Below, piece by piece: positions 24,344 through 33,966 of a stretch of 64,000 nt of DNA. The translations under genes were made by a program, and so were the position numbers. The stretch covers positions 1 through 64,000 of the forward strand of contig NZ_JAJOYU010000014.1 in NCBI RefSeq assembly GCF_021290985.1. Direction: 5' to 3'. The DNA is from Rheinheimera soli (GTDB lineage: Bacteria; Pseudomonadota; Gammaproteobacteria; Enterobacterales; Alteromonadaceae). Positions within the stretch are counted from its first letter, which is position 1. The number at the start of each line of letters is the position of its first letter. The notes under the pieces are model-generated. The model ran no database searches and had not been told where the DNA came from. It was given only the letters and a program-made list of their open reading frames with translations.

Positions 24344-24649
24344 TCATTTCAGCAAATTCAAAAAATAATTCGAGTAATCACTTTAAACGCCAGAGCAATT
24401 CAAACTTATAATTCCACTGGTCTGTCCGCCGCTTTAGCCTGAAGTTTTAACTATTTGTTAGCAAATAAGGCAGCTCAAAATTCAAACGCAACATCAGCTA
24501 TTTACTGCTTAATCTGCGCTGTTGGGCGCAAATATGCCATTGCATTGTCATTTAGCTGTTCTATCTTGTACTGGGATTTGTAACTTGGCATCACGGAAAT
24601 GGTGCAAATAAAACAATAAATTTACATAGACAAGAACAAGGACAAACGA
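24344..24649. other. Intergenic, nothing recognised
   Basis: About 300 AT-rich bases after the toxin-antitoxin module. No ORF of note, no strong hairpin. The last part should hold the lipase promoter. Confidence 0.5.
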
Positions 24650-25705
24650 ATGAAACTACTAAAAATGGCGGTAGCCGGATTGGCGCTGCTGAGTTTACCT
24701 TTATCTGCTGCGTTGAATGGTCATCCTGTAGTGTTAGTGCATGGTTTTCAGCCTGCTAATTTAGCGGATAGGCCAACAGGCGCTGATGTCACCAGCAATG
24801 GCGCCGACTACTGGGCTGGTTTTTGGTTAAGCCGTGCTGATGCGCGTATCGACTGGCCATCACAAGAACGTATTGCCGGAAAAATTGCCACCGAGTATGT
24901 CTGGCCAAAACTACAGCAATTATCCCGCGCAGGCACCTGCAGCAATGGTTGTATTTTTGTCAGCCATTCTACGGGCGATTTAGTCACCCGTTACATTATC
25001 GACAATCAGGCTTTATGGCTGCAAAACGCGGGCTTACAACCTTTGAATATTATCGCCAGCTTTGATTTTGCCGGCGCTGGTGGTGGTGTTGAACTGGCTG
25101 ATTTAGCAGTTAATGTGGCCGGAGGCGGCAGCTGGACAGACGCAGCTTTACGGGCTGCTTTATCTTTATGGTTAGGCCAAATGCCGTCGCCTTCCAATAT
25201 AGGTGTGCTGAACGATCTGCGGGTAAATACAGCGCGGCAACTGGCAAGTTTCCCAACCAGTCGTGTACCACGTTTACGTTTCGCTGGCGCAGGTTCTGAC
25301 TTTTTAAACGCCACAGGCCCATTTTTACCTGGTACTGACGATGGTGTAGTCGCCAGTCATTCCAGTTGTGGTGCCTCTGCTGTTGGCTCTTTTGACAGTT
25401 GCAGTGCCAATGTGGCTTTTGATGGCAAACTGGCCAGTCAAAGCAGTGGTGTTAAAGGCTTTATGCCCTATCACTACCCCATGCTGATGGGCAATGACTA
25501 CAGCCACAGCGGTCTGATTGAAAATAGCCGCGATGGCGAAGTGACTGCAGCCAATGCCAGAGCCAATTACTTAAATAGCGAAGCTTTGCAGTTCCAGACA
25601 TATCAGCAAAAACGCGGCTGGTGGGTATTTGCCTCGAACTATTTATTGGTGACAGGTTCTGATCGCCAGAGCATGTCGTCTTTAGTCAGTCAGGCGGCTG
25701 ATTAA
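24650..25705 (+). CDS. Secreted alpha/beta-hydrolase (triacylglycerol-lipase-like)
   Basis: 351 residues with a signal peptide (MAVAGLALLSLPLSAAL). The hydrolase core shows an oxyanion strand HPVVLVHGFQPANL (~25-38), the nucleophile elbow SHSTGD (FVSHSTGDLVTRYI, Ser ~105), an acidic residue candidate in PGTDDGVV and a C-terminal His candidate in MPYHYP or YSHSGL. Cysteine pairs (GTCSNGCIF; SSCGASAV..DSCSA) suggest disulfides and export. Start follows AAGGACAAACG. Its stop overlaps the next ATG by one base (TAATG), so the two products are made together. Natural substrate unknown. Confidence 0.75.
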   Translation: MKLLKMAVAGLALLSLPLSAALNGHPVVLVHGFQPANLADRPTGADVTSNGADYWAGFWLSRADARIDWPSQERIAGKIATEYVWPKLQQLSRAGTCSNGCIFVSHSTGDLVTRYIIDNQALWLQNAGLQPLNIIASFDFAGAGGGVELADLAVNVAGGGSWTDAALRAALSLWLGQMPSPSNIGVLNDLRVNTARQLASFPTSRVPRLRFAGAGSDFLNATGPFLPGTDDGVVASHSSCGASAVGSFDSCSANVAFDGKLASQSSGVKGFMPYHYPMLMGNDYSHSGLIENSRDGEVTAANARANYLNSEALQFQTYQQKRGWWVFASNYLLVTGSDRQSMSSLVSQAAD

Positions 25706-26754
25706 TGCCAAAGAAAGTCTTGGCTATGATGCTGCTGGTGCTGATGGCACTGGCAGCTTTTTGGTTGTGGCCCAAAGCCGAAACTGCTGTGGTTGTGGTG
25801 GATAAACCTCAACTTGAAGCTATTGCCGAACCCCGGGCCAAAGTCGATGCTCAAACTGCTGCACCAGTGCAGATGGATCAGTATCAGCAGGAGGAATTGC
25901 AGCAAAGTTTTAGTTTGTTGTCACAGGCTTATGCGGCTGAACTAACTTATCCATCCTATTCCAGACCTTTGTCGGCTGCCGATCATCAGCTACTCAACCC
26001 CAATCACTTTGACACTGTGGCCTTGCCGCTGGAAGCTGGTGCCAGCGCCAGTCTGGTGTTGCCAAAATACCGATTCAGTTACCCTGAAGCTGTGGTTTTT
26101 AAATTGGTGATGGCTGGCTTATCGCCACAAAATGTAAAAGCAGAATTACGTGAACAACAAAGTGGCAAAGTACTGGCGCAGGCCGATTTAACAGCTAGTG
26201 TAGATGCTGCAGAATGGGCTCATCAGTTTGATGCCATCGAAAGCTGGGATGGTGCTATGGAGCTGGTGGTAGTATTTGAAGCAGAAGGCAAAACCCAGCA
26301 ACTGCAAACAGGTCTGGACTACAGCTATCCTGTTGCCACTATCACCGGCATTGGCAGCAGCAGTTCGCGTGGCGCTGATTTAGTAATACCAGTCAATCTG
26401 GATGTAAAAAAAGCAGGGATGTATCGCTTAAGAGCCAATCTATTTACCGAAAGCAAACAGCCTTTGGCGGTGCTAACGGCAGAAGGGAAACTGACCGAAG
26501 GTTCTGCAACTTTGGATCTGAAGGCATTTAAACAAGTATTGCAGCACCAGGGCGGGCCTTATTGGCTCGGCACTTTTGTGCTGGAACTACGCTCCGCCAT
26601 GCCAGGCGAATCCAATAGATACGGCGACAGCAAGGAGCCTGGTTTTGTGGTGGAAGCTATTAATTTCGGCCAACTCAGCGACGAGCCTTTTGTTGTCAGC
26701 GACGAAGAAAAGCAGCGGTTGCAGTTTTTGCAGCAGTTGGCTGGGGGAAAGTAA
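25705..26754 (+). CDS. Membrane-anchored/exported hypothetical protein coupled to the lipase
   Basis: 349 residues. An N-terminal hydrophobic segment (VLAMMLLVLMALAAFWLWP, ~5-23) without clear cleavage site is followed by beta-rich domains: HFDTVALPLEAGASASLVLP, AVVFKLVMAGLSPQNVKAELRE and GADLVIPVNLDVKKAGMYRLRANLF, which look like Ig/fibronectin-like sandwiches. I do not recognise the family with certainty. Translation is coupled to the lipase (TAATG), so it may be a partner, chaperone or inhibitor of it. It does not resemble the helical Lif lipase foldases. An 8-bp hairpin lies 34 nt downstream. Confidence 0.6.
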   Translation: MPKKVLAMMLLVLMALAAFWLWPKAETAVVVVDKPQLEAIAEPRAKVDAQTAAPVQMDQYQQEELQQSFSLLSQAYAAELTYPSYSRPLSAADHQLLNPNHFDTVALPLEAGASASLVLPKYRFSYPEAVVFKLVMAGLSPQNVKAELREQQSGKVLAQADLTASVDAAEWAHQFDAIESWDGAMELVVVFEAEGKTQQLQTGLDYSYPVATITGIGSSSSRGADLVIPVNLDVKKAGMYRLRANLFTESKQPLAVLTAEGKLTEGSATLDLKAFKQVLQHQGGPYWLGTFVLELRSAMPGESNRYGDSKEPGFVVEAINFGQLSDEPFVVSDEEKQRLQFLQQLAGGK

Positions 26755-26787
26755 AGCTATTGCTGCAATGAGTGAGTCAGAGCGCGA

Positions 26788-26810
26788 GGGCTATGGAAAA
26801 GGCATAGCCC
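26788..26810. terminator. Possible terminator hairpin after lipase operon
   Basis: GGGCTATG / CATAGCCC with a 7-nt loop. No T-run follows, so either a weak terminator or an mRNA-end stabiliser. Confidence 0.4.
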
Positions 26811-26976
26811 CCTCAACACATACCTTGCTATAGGACTGTTACAACCTCTTCTTTGCTGTCCATGTCGAAGACCTTGATCATTCCTCTATGGACATTTGGC
26901 TCAAACCAATACATTTGATATCGTGATCAATTCAAAATAAAGAATGAAGTTTTTCATGGGCTATCAAGGAGATACA

Positions 26977-27579
26977 GTGAACCTCTGGACAAATATATGG
27001 CTTCAGCCGAGACAAACTATCCAGGAAATTATTGATACTAATGCCCAATATGCGGTCATTCCATTAGCTATTTTGTACGGTATATGGAATGCGCTCAGCA
27101 GAGCAAGCAATAACGAAATGGGCGACAAGTATGAGCTTTCCTCTATTCTGTTTGGCACCATATTAAGTGGCACTATTGGCGGACTGATCACTCTTTATGT
27201 CGTTGGGTGGTTACTGAAAATATCAGGTGCCTGGTTAGGCGGAAAAGCTACAGCCGAACACCTTCGAGCTGCATTTGCCTGGAGCATAATTCCTGTGATC
27301 TGTACTTTACCTTTGTGTTTTATAGGTATAGCTCTTTATGGCAACGAAATTTTCAGTTCCGAAACTCCTGCAATCTCAGCAGACCCAATTCCGTTTTTTG
27401 TGCTGTTGGCAATACAATTTATACTCGCTTGCTGGGCTTCTGTGTTGATGTTCATCTGTATAGCGCAAGTGCAAGGTTTTTCTTTCTGGAAAGCTATTGG
27501 AAATTTTTTGCTGGCGGCTGTACTTTTTGTTGCACCGTTTTTTGTGTTGGCGATGATATTTTCCGCATTTCGTAACTAA
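26977..27579 (+). CDS. YIP1-family integral membrane protein
   Basis: About 200 residues from GTG 26977, chosen because AAGGAG sits 5 nt upstream; an ATG at 26944 lacks such a site. Begins NLWTNIWLQPRQTIQEII, the usual YIP1 opening (x-P-x-x-x-x-x-I), then about five membrane helices including AVIPLAILYGIWNAL, GTILSGTIGGLITLYVVGWLL, WSIIPVICTLPLCFIGIAL, FVLLAIQFILACWASVLMFI and LLAAVLFVAPFFVLAMIF. The family is of unknown bacterial function. Stands alone. Confidence 0.75.
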   Translation: MNLWTNIWLQPRQTIQEIIDTNAQYAVIPLAILYGIWNALSRASNNEMGDKYELSSILFGTILSGTIGGLITLYVVGWLLKISGAWLGGKATAEHLRAAFAWSIIPVICTLPLCFIGIALYGNEIFSSETPAISADPIPFFVLLAIQFILACWASVLMFICIAQVQGFSFWKAIGNFLLAAVLFVAPFFVLAMIFSAFRN

Positions 27580-27688
27580 CAATGGTTTTCGATCAGACTG
27601 TCGCTTTGGCTGCTTGTTTATTGCACTGCTGCAATCCCGACTTCTTTCGGTATACACTAAAAGCAACTTACTACACAGGACTGCCGTT

Positions 27689-28084
27689 ATGAAAACAGGA
27701 CTCGTACTTGTTGCCGAAGCCAAAGCGAAAATTCAGGAACTGACGGTGCAGCAACTGGCTGCTTTATTACAGACTAGTCAGGCTCGTATTATTGATGTGC
27801 GTGAACCTGCTGAATTTGCCACTGGCCATATTCCGACAGCTATAAATATGCCGCGTGGGGTGCTGGAAATGCAGTTACCGCAACATCCGGCTGTAGCGCA
27901 GCATAAGGATGCAGTAGAAGCTTTAACTGAACTGGCGAACCAGCCTTTGTATTTGATTTGCCGTTCTGGCGCCCGCTCGGCCTTAGCGGTGGAATCGCTG
28001 CAACGTATGGGTTTTCGTGACTTATACTCCATAGCTGGTGGTATGCAAGCCTGGGCAGACAGCGGTTTTCCTGTCCGGCAGTAA
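27689..28084 (+). CDS. Rhodanese-domain protein
   Basis: 131 residues from ATG 27689 (AGGA 8 nt upstream; the frame is open to 27614). A single rhodanese domain with RIIDVREPAEFATGHIPTAINMPRG and active-site loop LICRSGARSALA, whose Cys (~91) would carry the persulfide, then GGMQAWADSGFPV. The six-residue loop CRSGAR fits a sulfurtransferase. No signal peptide, so probably cytoplasmic. Partner unknown. Confidence 0.85.
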   Translation: MKTGLVLVAEAKAKIQELTVQQLAALLQTSQARIIDVREPAEFATGHIPTAINMPRGVLEMQLPQHPAVAQHKDAVEALTELANQPLYLICRSGARSALAVESLQRMGFRDLYSIAGGMQAWADSGFPVRQ

Positions 28085-28255
28085 AGCCGGATTAAACCAT
28101 AGCGACCTAGACTTTAGTCGCATTCCCCTGCGGATGGTTTGACAGTTGCTGACAGAACAGAAACACTGCCAAAACCGAATTGCTACAGAGTTGTAAACTC
28201 TGTGATATTTTCTCTTGCCAAGTTGTCATCTGGCCTCTGTTGATGGGAAGTCGTT

Positions 28256-29800
28256 ATGGAAAATGTACGTGCTGCAGTGGTGTTTGTTGTACTCTGGCTG
28301 ATGGCGCAGGTGCTGTACTTGTTGCTGGATTGGAATAGCTGGTTGCTGGTTTTTCTGAATCTGTTGGCTGTGGGTGGTTATCTGCTCTGGGCCGGTCACA
28401 AAGAAGCAAAACTTCAGCCGCAGCAAGAATCCAATGCGCTGGCCGACAGTGCTCATCACATTACCGAAGCTACTTCAAAAATGGCGATAGGTGCTGCCGA
28501 AGTTTCCTTTTATATAGATGGTTTAATTAAAGACATCAAACACAGTGGTGACGACTGTGGCCAGATTGGCAGCGCTGCTACAGGCTTAGCTGATACCAGC
28601 GGTCAACTGACTGACAACCTGCAGCAAATTAGCCACAGCATTATTCATACCGCCAATGCTTGTAGCAGTGCCGATCAGCGCTTGCAAAAAAGTGTAGGGA
28701 ACATCAATCAATTGGCGAATGCTGTTAGTTCTGCAGCTGCACAGCTGGAGCAACTTAAAGGCAGTGCCGACGATATTCAACGTATCACTGAAGTAATCAC
28801 CAGTGTCGCCAACCAAACCAATTTACTGGCCTTGAACGCTGCTATTGAAGCCGCACGAGCTGGTGAACAAGGCCGTGGTTTTGCGGTAGTGGCTGATGAA
28901 GTGCGGGCTTTAGCTGGCAAAACCTCAGAAGCCACCAAAGATATCGCCAAAATGCTGGCCGATATTCGCAGCCAAAGCGAACAAACTGCAGATGTGATGA
29001 CGCAGCTTGTTCAATTAAGTGGTGATGTGCAGCAGGAATTACAAAGTGTGGCCTCTGGTTTTAATGGCATCAATACCGAAGTTGGGCAGGTGTCCGCTGC
29101 GCTGGAGCAAATTGAGCAGGTCAGTACTGGTCTGGAAAATACCAGCCAGCAACTGGGCCAGTCTATTCAAAGCATTAATAAGGCCTTATCGGCGATAGAA
29201 CATAAAGGCAGTACAGTGGCAGACCAGGCCATTGAATTGTCAGTAGAAACTGAAAGTATCTACCGCGAACTCAGCACTGTCACCAGCCAGAGTTTCTTTA
29301 ACCCTGTACTCAAAGAGGCTCAGCAAGCAGCGGCTGCTATAGGCGCATTATTTGAAAAAGCGCTGAGCGAGGGCAAGCTGACTGAGCAGCAGTTATTTGC
29401 CGAACAGTACAAGGCCATTGCCAATACCAACCCACAGAAATTCCATACTGCTTACGACAGTTTTACCGACCAGTTTTTCCCGCTGATCCAGGAGCCTATT
29501 TTAGAGCGTCATAGCAATGTGTTATACGCAGGAGGCGTGGACCGTAAAGGTTATTTCCCTACCCACAATAAAAAATACAGCCAGGCCTTAACAGGGAATT
29601 ACGAGAAAGATTTGCTGCAAAATCGCACCAAACGCGTCTTTGGCGACCGCACCGGCAGCCGCTGTGGCAGCAACACTCAGCCTATGCTACTGCAAACCTA
29701 TAAACGCGATACAGGCGAAATTTTGCATGATTTGTCCGTGCCTATTATGGTTAAAGGGCGGCATTGGGGTGGCTTCAGGATTGGCTTTAAGCGGGTTTGA
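28256..29800 (+). CDS. Methyl-accepting chemotaxis protein with C-terminal sensor-like domain
   Basis: 514 residues. Two adjacent N-terminal membrane helices (~5-45) leave almost no periplasmic loop. The signalling domain (~60-340) has the hairpin tip [43 protein letters not shown]. The last ~165 residues form a separate domain with [45 protein letters not shown] and [14 protein letters not shown], which has the look of a PAS/Cache-type (PDC) fold. So the sensing part seems to lie inside the cell, after the signalling tip, as in other C-terminal-sensor receptors. Ligand unknown. No other chemotaxis genes adjoin. An SDR remnant follows its stop directly. Confidence 0.8.
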   Translation: MENVRAAVVFVVLWLMAQVLYLLLDWNSWLLVFLNLLAVGGYLLWAGHKEAKLQPQQESNALADSAHHITEATSKMAIGAAEVSFYIDGLIKDIKHSGDDCGQIGSAATGLADTSGQLTDNLQQISHSIIHTANACSSADQRLQKSVGNINQLANAVSSAAAQLEQLKGSADDIQRITEVITSVANQTNLLALNAAIEAARAGEQGRGFAVVADEVRALAGKTSEATKDIAKMLADIRSQSEQTADVMTQLVQLSGDVQQELQSVASGFNGINTEVGQVSAALEQIEQVSTGLENTSQQLGQSIQSINKALSAIEHKGSTVADQAIELSVETESIYRELSTVTSQSFFNPVLKEAQQAAAAIGALFEKALSEGKLTEQQLFAEQYKAIANTNPQKFHTAYDSFTDQFFPLIQEPILERHSNVLYAGGVDRKGYFPTHNKKYSQALTGNYEKDLLQNRTKRVFGDRTGSRCGSNTQPMLLQTYKRDTGEILHDLSVPIMVKGRHWGGFRIGFKRV

Positions 29801-29820
29801 TCTGACCTTTAAGCAAAAAA

Positions 29821-29966
29821 ATGGTCGGGTCGATCGCATCAAAGACGCCATTCCAATGAAACGAGGTGGTCAGCCGGAAGAGGCCGCACATGCGATTTTA
29901 TGGCTGTTATCTGAGCAGGCATCTTATGCCACAGGTACTTTTATAGATTTGGCAGGAGGAAGGTAA
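29821..29966 (+). pseudogene. C-terminal remnant of an SDR oxidoreductase (YgfF-like)
   Basis: Codons for NGRVDRIKDAIPMKRGG, QPEEAAHAILWLLS and SYATGTFIDLAGGR match the last ~50 residues of short-chain dehydrogenases near YgfF. Everything upstream, including the Rossmann motif and catalytic Ser-Tyr-Lys, is missing; the chemotaxis gene ends 20 nt before. A deletion or recombination has left this stump. Confidence 0.8.
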
Positions 29967-30002
29967 AGTTCATATAGACTGAGCTTTACCTCCTGAATTC
30001 AC

Positions 30003-30293
30003 TTAACCAACAAACCCAAGTCGTCTTAATGTGACATGCGCCAGCGCATCCTGTTGTTTGCAATACTCGCCAAAATTGCGCAGATGAGCAGTGTTGTTAT
30101 GCTCTTCCAATGCTTGCTCAGTGGTCCAGATTTCCTGCATTAAAAACAAGCCTTCAACGCTTTCATCAGCAAATAAGTCATACTGCTGACACCCTTCTTC
30201 TTGTCGGGTTGGTTCGAGCAATTGCAACAATGCCTGCTTAACTATCTGTGCTTTGCCAGGCTTGGCCTGAATTTCCGCCAGTACATACAACAT
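30003..30293 (-). CDS. ABM-family monooxygenase-like protein (YgiN type)
   Basis: 96 residues, a single ferredoxin-like ABM domain: LYVLAEIQAKPGKAQIVKQALLQLLEPTRQEEGCQQYDLF then FLMQEIWTTEQALEEHNNTAHLRNF. The pattern E-x-W and H-x-x-x-x-H is typical of putative quinol monooxygenases. It follows the royal-jelly-like gene by 55 bp with a strong hairpin between them, so it may be read separately or at reduced level. Substrate unknown. Confidence 0.8.
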   Translation of the reverse strand: MLYVLAEIQAKPGKAQIVKQALLQLLEPTRQEEGCQQYDLFADESVEGLFLMQEIWTTEQALEEHNNTAHLRNFGEYCKQQDALAHVTLRRLGFVG

Positions 30294-30318
30294 TTTTATA
30301 CTCCAAAAAATAAAGGAA

Positions 30319-30340
30319 GCTGCAACTCTGTTGTTGCAGC
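30319..30340 (-). terminator. Rho-independent terminator/attenuator between two minus-strand genes
   Basis: Stem GCTGCAAC / GTTGCAGC (8 bp) with a 6-nt loop, followed on the minus strand by TTCCTTTATTTTTTGG. It lies just after the stop of the gene at 30348. Confidence 0.75.
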
Positions 30341-30347
30341 CGATGGG

Positions 30348-31424
30348 TTAACGTCCTGCGGCTGTATCTTCGCCAGTCCATACCCGCATAATACGGTAGG
30401 GGGCTTTGGCGGTTTCGGCCTTACCATTAAAAGCTTTGGCTTTATGCAGTTGATTCACTGAAATATACAGCCAGCCTGTTTCACCAAACTGCACGCTGTC
30501 TGGAAAATCCAGCAGAGGCGAGCTGACCAGTGTTTTCAGTTTGCCTTTGTTATCGAGCATATCGATAGCATTGTGGTTTAGATTGGTAAAATAATGATTG
30601 CCGCTATTTGACGTGGCAGCGCCGTCAGATACAGGTTTGAAGCCAACTAGTTTGACTGTTGCGGCCGTTTTCTTTGCGTCGCCTGTTTGTAAAGCCTGGG
30701 TCGATAACTGATACCAGCGGGTACCATTCATGGCGCCGTAGTACAGTGTTTCTCCATCAGCCGATAAACTCAGCGGGTTCACAGCGACACTGGCTGCTTT
30801 GCCATTAAATAATGTGACTTCGCCGTCTACTTTCATCACAGCATCAGCTTCTGCTTGTAACGATGCATGACCGGAAAAACGTACAGTGTGACCGTCGCTG
30901 ATCCTGACTGCGATTAATCCGGGATCCGCGATGTCCGCCAGATAAATCCAGCCTTTTTTGGAATCCACCACCAGATCTTGCATAAAACTACCTTTGGGCG
31001 CGAGATCCTGAGGTAAGGTTATTTGTTTATATAAGCTGCCATCTTGAATATTAAAACCCCAGACCCGAGTCTGGCCCAGTTCTAAACCCATATCTACAGT
31101 CCAGAGATGCCCGGCTTTGTCCTGCGTTATCCCCAACAAGGTATCAAACTGAACTGCATTGGCTGCCGCAGTTTTTTGCAGTTCTGCAGAGGGCCAGGCG
31201 GTGTAAGCACCTGTTTGTCGATTCACTTCAATCAGTTGTAAGCCCGAGGGGGTATCCAGCGGATGCACTGTGGCAAACACCCTGCCTTGTGCTGTCACAC
31301 TGACATTGCCTGGTCGTATAGGTAACTCAGCTACAGTCTCGAGACTTCCCGTTACGGGCGCCGCGCTGACTAAACTGCTTATTGTTAAAGACAGCCATAG
31401 GGCTGGTGATATCAGCTGTTTCAT
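30348..31424 (-). CDS. Exported major-royal-jelly/yellow-like beta-propeller protein
   Basis: 358 residues with signal peptide (ALWLSLTISSLVSA-AP). Blade-like segments of the MRJP/yellow family are seen: LPIRPGNVSVTAQGRVFATVHP, HLWTVDMGLELG, FMQDLVVDSKKGWIYLADIADPGLIAV, VNPLSLSADGETLYYGAMNGTRWYQL and NHNAIDMLDNKG. Bacterial members are secreted, of unknown activity, sometimes compared with SMP-30-type lactonases. The terminator between it and the ABM gene suggests it can be expressed alone. Confidence 0.75.
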   Translation of the reverse strand: MKQLISPALWLSLTISSLVSAAPVTGSLETVAELPIRPGNVSVTAQGRVFATVHPLDTPSGLQLIEVNRQTGAYTAWPSAELQKTAAANAVQFDTLLGITQDKAGHLWTVDMGLELGQTRVWGFNIQDGSLYKQITLPQDLAPKGSFMQDLVVDSKKGWIYLADIADPGLIAVRISDGHTVRFSGHASLQAEADAVMKVDGEVTLFNGKAASVAVNPLSLSADGETLYYGAMNGTRWYQLSTQALQTGDAKKTAATVKLVGFKPVSDGAATSNSGNHYFTNLNHNAIDMLDNKGKLKTLVSSPLLDFPDSVQFGETGWLYISVNQLHKAKAFNGKAETAKAPYRIMRVWTGEDTAAGR

Positions 31425-31633
31425 GTTCTTTCTCCGGTTTTGTTTGAGCAGATGCCGCAGAATAGAAGTTATGATTCACTAGTAAAAGAGGCGATACATC
31501 GAATCAGTTTCAAAAAATATTTGATAATAGGCTCAGGAAAAATACAGCTTATGCTGTTGCCAGCTTGATAAGTTTACAAAGACTCTGGCTATTAATCGCA
31601 GCTTTGCAAGCTGCCGTTTAAACCAGAGGATTT

Positions 31634-32431
31634 TTATTTAAGGTTTTGATGTGTATTGTATTTTAGCTTTTCCGGTAAGCCTGTTTCAGGCTGTTTTTCA
31701 GGTTGGCACTGGCAGCTGTGAGCAGGCATATCATAGCCTGACAACCTGAACCCGATCCCCTCAAACTGCCAGAACTTCGCTTGGTTATCTGGCTGAATAA
31801 TTTGCTGTAGCAGCAACATAGCTTGCATAGAACCGATAATTCCAAGCAAAGGAGCTAAAACGCCTAAGCTGCTGCAGTTGCCGGATTGGTCTGTTAATTC
31901 AGGGAATAAACATTGGTAGCAGGGGCTTGGAGTATGTGCAAAAGGCCAAAGCATCAACTGGCCTTGTTGGGCTATAGCCGCGGCACTAATCAGGCTGATT
32001 TGCTGCTGCTGACACAGCTGATTAATGAGTTTCCGGCTTTGGAAATTATCAGTGCAGTCAAATACCCAGTCGGTATTTGCTAATAAAGCTTCAGCATTGT
32101 CGACGCTAAACTGCTGTTCTACAGCCTTGACGCTGACATGCGGATTCAGCTGTTTAAGCTGGCGTGCCGCTATTTTGGCTTTGTTAAACCCTTTGTCGCT
32201 GTCACGGAATAAGATTTGCCGTTGCAGGTTAGACAATTCCACTTTATCGCCATCGACAAGCGTCAGTTGGCCTATTCCCGAGGACACCAGATACTGGCTG
32301 GCGGCATTGCCTAGACCGCCACAACCTATCAACAGTACTCTCGTCTGTTTTAGTTTTAACTGAGCTGCTTCGCCAAAACCGGGCAACATCAACTGTCGGC
32401 TATAGCGAATAAATTCTAAATCATTCAGCAT
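31634..32431 (-). CDS. thiF: ThiF sulfur-carrier adenylyltransferase
   Basis: 265 residues from ATG 32431, which overlaps the thiDE stop (ATGCTGA). Begins [20 protein letters not shown], has the ATP-binding VLLIGCGGLGNAASQYL, DGDKVELSNLQRQILF and DCTDNFQSRKLIN, and two CxxC-like zinc pairs (CYQC; CQC near the end). It adenylates the ThiS C-terminal glycine so that sulfur can be loaded. MoeB is a close relative; the position in the thiamine operon decides for ThiF. Last gene of the operon. A 7-bp hairpin (31600-31616) lies downstream. Confidence 0.88.
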   Translation of the reverse strand: MLNDLEFIRYSRQLMLPGFGEAAQLKLKQTRVLLIGCGGLGNAASQYLVSSGIGQLTLVDGDKVELSNLQRQILFRDSDKGFNKAKIAARQLKQLNPHVSVKAVEQQFSVDNAEALLANTDWVFDCTDNFQSRKLINQLCQQQQISLISAAAIAQQGQLMLWPFAHTPSPCYQCLFPELTDQSGNCSSLGVLAPLLGIIGSMQAMLLLQQIIQPDNQAKFWQFEGIGFRLSGYDMPAHSCQCQPEKQPETGLPEKLKYNTHQNLK

Positions 32432-33966
32432 AACTTTTGCTCCAGTTGGGCCTCGGCGATCAGCTGCTGCATTTGTTGCACCCAAAGTTTGGGATCTGCA
32501 GCATTCGCAAAAGCCTGCACCACAGCTAAGTGCTTGATACCTGTCGCCAACACAGCTTTGGCATTGCTTTGGTTAATGCCGCCAATAGCTACCAGCGGAA
32601 TCTTTGGGAATAAGGCCGGATAACGATAAAGTTTCTGTAGCCCCTGTAATTTGCCACCCATCTCTTTGGTTTGAGTGGCAAATACTGCGCCTATCGCCAG
32701 ATAACTGGGCTGAAGTTGCTGAGCTCTTAGCAGTTTATAAAAACCATGGCTGGATAAACCCAGCCGAATTCCGGCTTGTTGCAAAGCAGCTAAGTTGGCG
32801 CTGTTGATATCTTCCTGACCTAAATGCACACCGTATGCGCCAAGCTCCAGCGCTAATTGCCAGTGATCGTTAATAAAAAGCTGAATGTCATCCTGCTGAC
32901 AAAGCTGGATTGCCTGCTGAATTTCTTGCCTCAATAGCGCCTGATCTGTGCTTTTTATTCTAAGTTGCAGGGTTTTAACTCCAGCCGCTAAAGCCCTTTG
33001 CAGCTCTGCCACTGAAGGTACTATCACATATAAACCTAAAGGAGCTTTTAAAGGCACAAAGGCTTTGGCTGGTGGCCGTAGATCCTCAGTGATCAGCTCT
33101 GGTAAATAATTCGGTTTGGCTGGAAAACCCAAATGTCCCAAAGTGCCTGAACACTCTGTGATCACAACTGGCTGGCTTAATCCCTGATTGATATAGCTTT
33201 TTGCCAAAACAAAAGCATCTTCCAGTGCATAACCTAAAGCCAAAGCTGCTGCCAAAGCACTGCTAAAACAACAGCCTGTACCATGGTTAAACTGGTGCTG
33301 TTGCCGAGGGCTACTAAGGCTAATCTGATGGGTATAAGCCGGATAGCCGCGGTAACTAAACTGCGGGCTGATAAAAAGCTCGTCTGTACAGCTTTGTATA
33401 TCAAAGTCGTGGCCGCCTTTGACTAATACCGCCTTCACGCCAAACTCAAACAATTGCTGCACCGCTTGCCTGGTAGGTGCAGCTTTAGTTAATGCTTCCA
33501 GCTCTGGCAAATTTGGAGTTAATAAGTCGAGTTGTGGTAATAAATGCTGCATCACAGCCTGGTATAAATCAGCGTCCGCCATCCTTGAACCACTACTGCT
33601 AATGGCAACAGGGTCGTAAATCACCAGCAGGTCGGGTTGTTGTTGTCTGAGTTCTTGTAAAAAGTCAGCCAGCCAAAGCACCTGAAGTTTATTCACCAGC
33701 AAACCAACTTTTATCACAGCAGGTTGGGCATCTTTTAAAAAAGCCATAGCCTGCTGGTGCAGCATAGCCACAGATACCGCCATACACGCATCGACACCAG
33801 AACTATGTTGGGCGGTAATGGCTGTCACTAAAGTGTATAAATGCAAGGGCTGCTCTGATGTTGAAAAACTCTGGATGGTTTTTAAGTCGGCCTGAATACC
33901 AGCGCCTGCGCTATTGTCGGAACCTGCAATACTCCACAGTATTGCTGCCTGATTTGCATGAATCAT
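32425..33966 (-). CDS. thiDE: Bifunctional HMP(-P) kinase / thiamine-phosphate synthase (ThiD-ThiE fusion)
   Basis: About 513 residues. The ThiD kinase (1-~265) shows [52 protein letters not shown] and the anion-hole [19 protein letters not shown] linker leads to the ThiE TIM barrel (~305-513): [50 protein letters not shown] and [13 protein letters not shown]. The protein phosphorylates the pyrimidine twice and joins it to the thiazole. Canonical ThiD starts with GSD-type motif after ~10 residues, which fits ATG 33966; that ATG overlaps the thiG stop (ATGA). Frame open to 33984. Confidence 0.92.
   Translation of the reverse strand: MIHANQAAILWSIAGSDNSAGAGIQADLKTIQSFSTSEQPLHLYTLVTAITAQHSSGVDACMAVSVAMLHQQAMAFLKDAQPAVIKVGLLVNKLQVLWLADFLQELRQQQPDLLVIYDPVAISSSGSRMADADLYQAVMQHLLPQLDLLTPNLPELEALTKAAPTRQAVQQLFEFGVKAVLVKGGHDFDIQSCTDELFISPQFSYRGYPAYTHQISLSSPRQQHQFNHGTGCCFSSALAAALALGYALEDAFVLAKSYINQGLSQPVVITECSGTLGHLGFPAKPNYLPELITEDLRPPAKAFVPLKAPLGLYVIVPSVAELQRALAAGVKTLQLRIKSTDQALLRQEIQQAIQLCQQDDIQLFINDHWQLALELGAYGVHLGQEDINSANLAALQQAGIRLGLSSHGFYKLLRAQQLQPSYLAIGAVFATQTKEMGGKLQGLQKLYRYPALFPKIPLVAIGGINQSNAKAVLATGIKHLAVVQAFANAADPKLWVQQMQQLIAEAQLEQKLC

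Noticed and set aside
28120-28255. Sigma-28 promoter before the chemotaxis receptor
   Set aside because: TAAA is present, but no GCCGATAA-like element at the right distance.
29640-29820. Start of the SDR frame inside the chemotaxis gene
   Set aside because: These codons overlap the real receptor gene in another frame and do not resemble any dehydrogenase.
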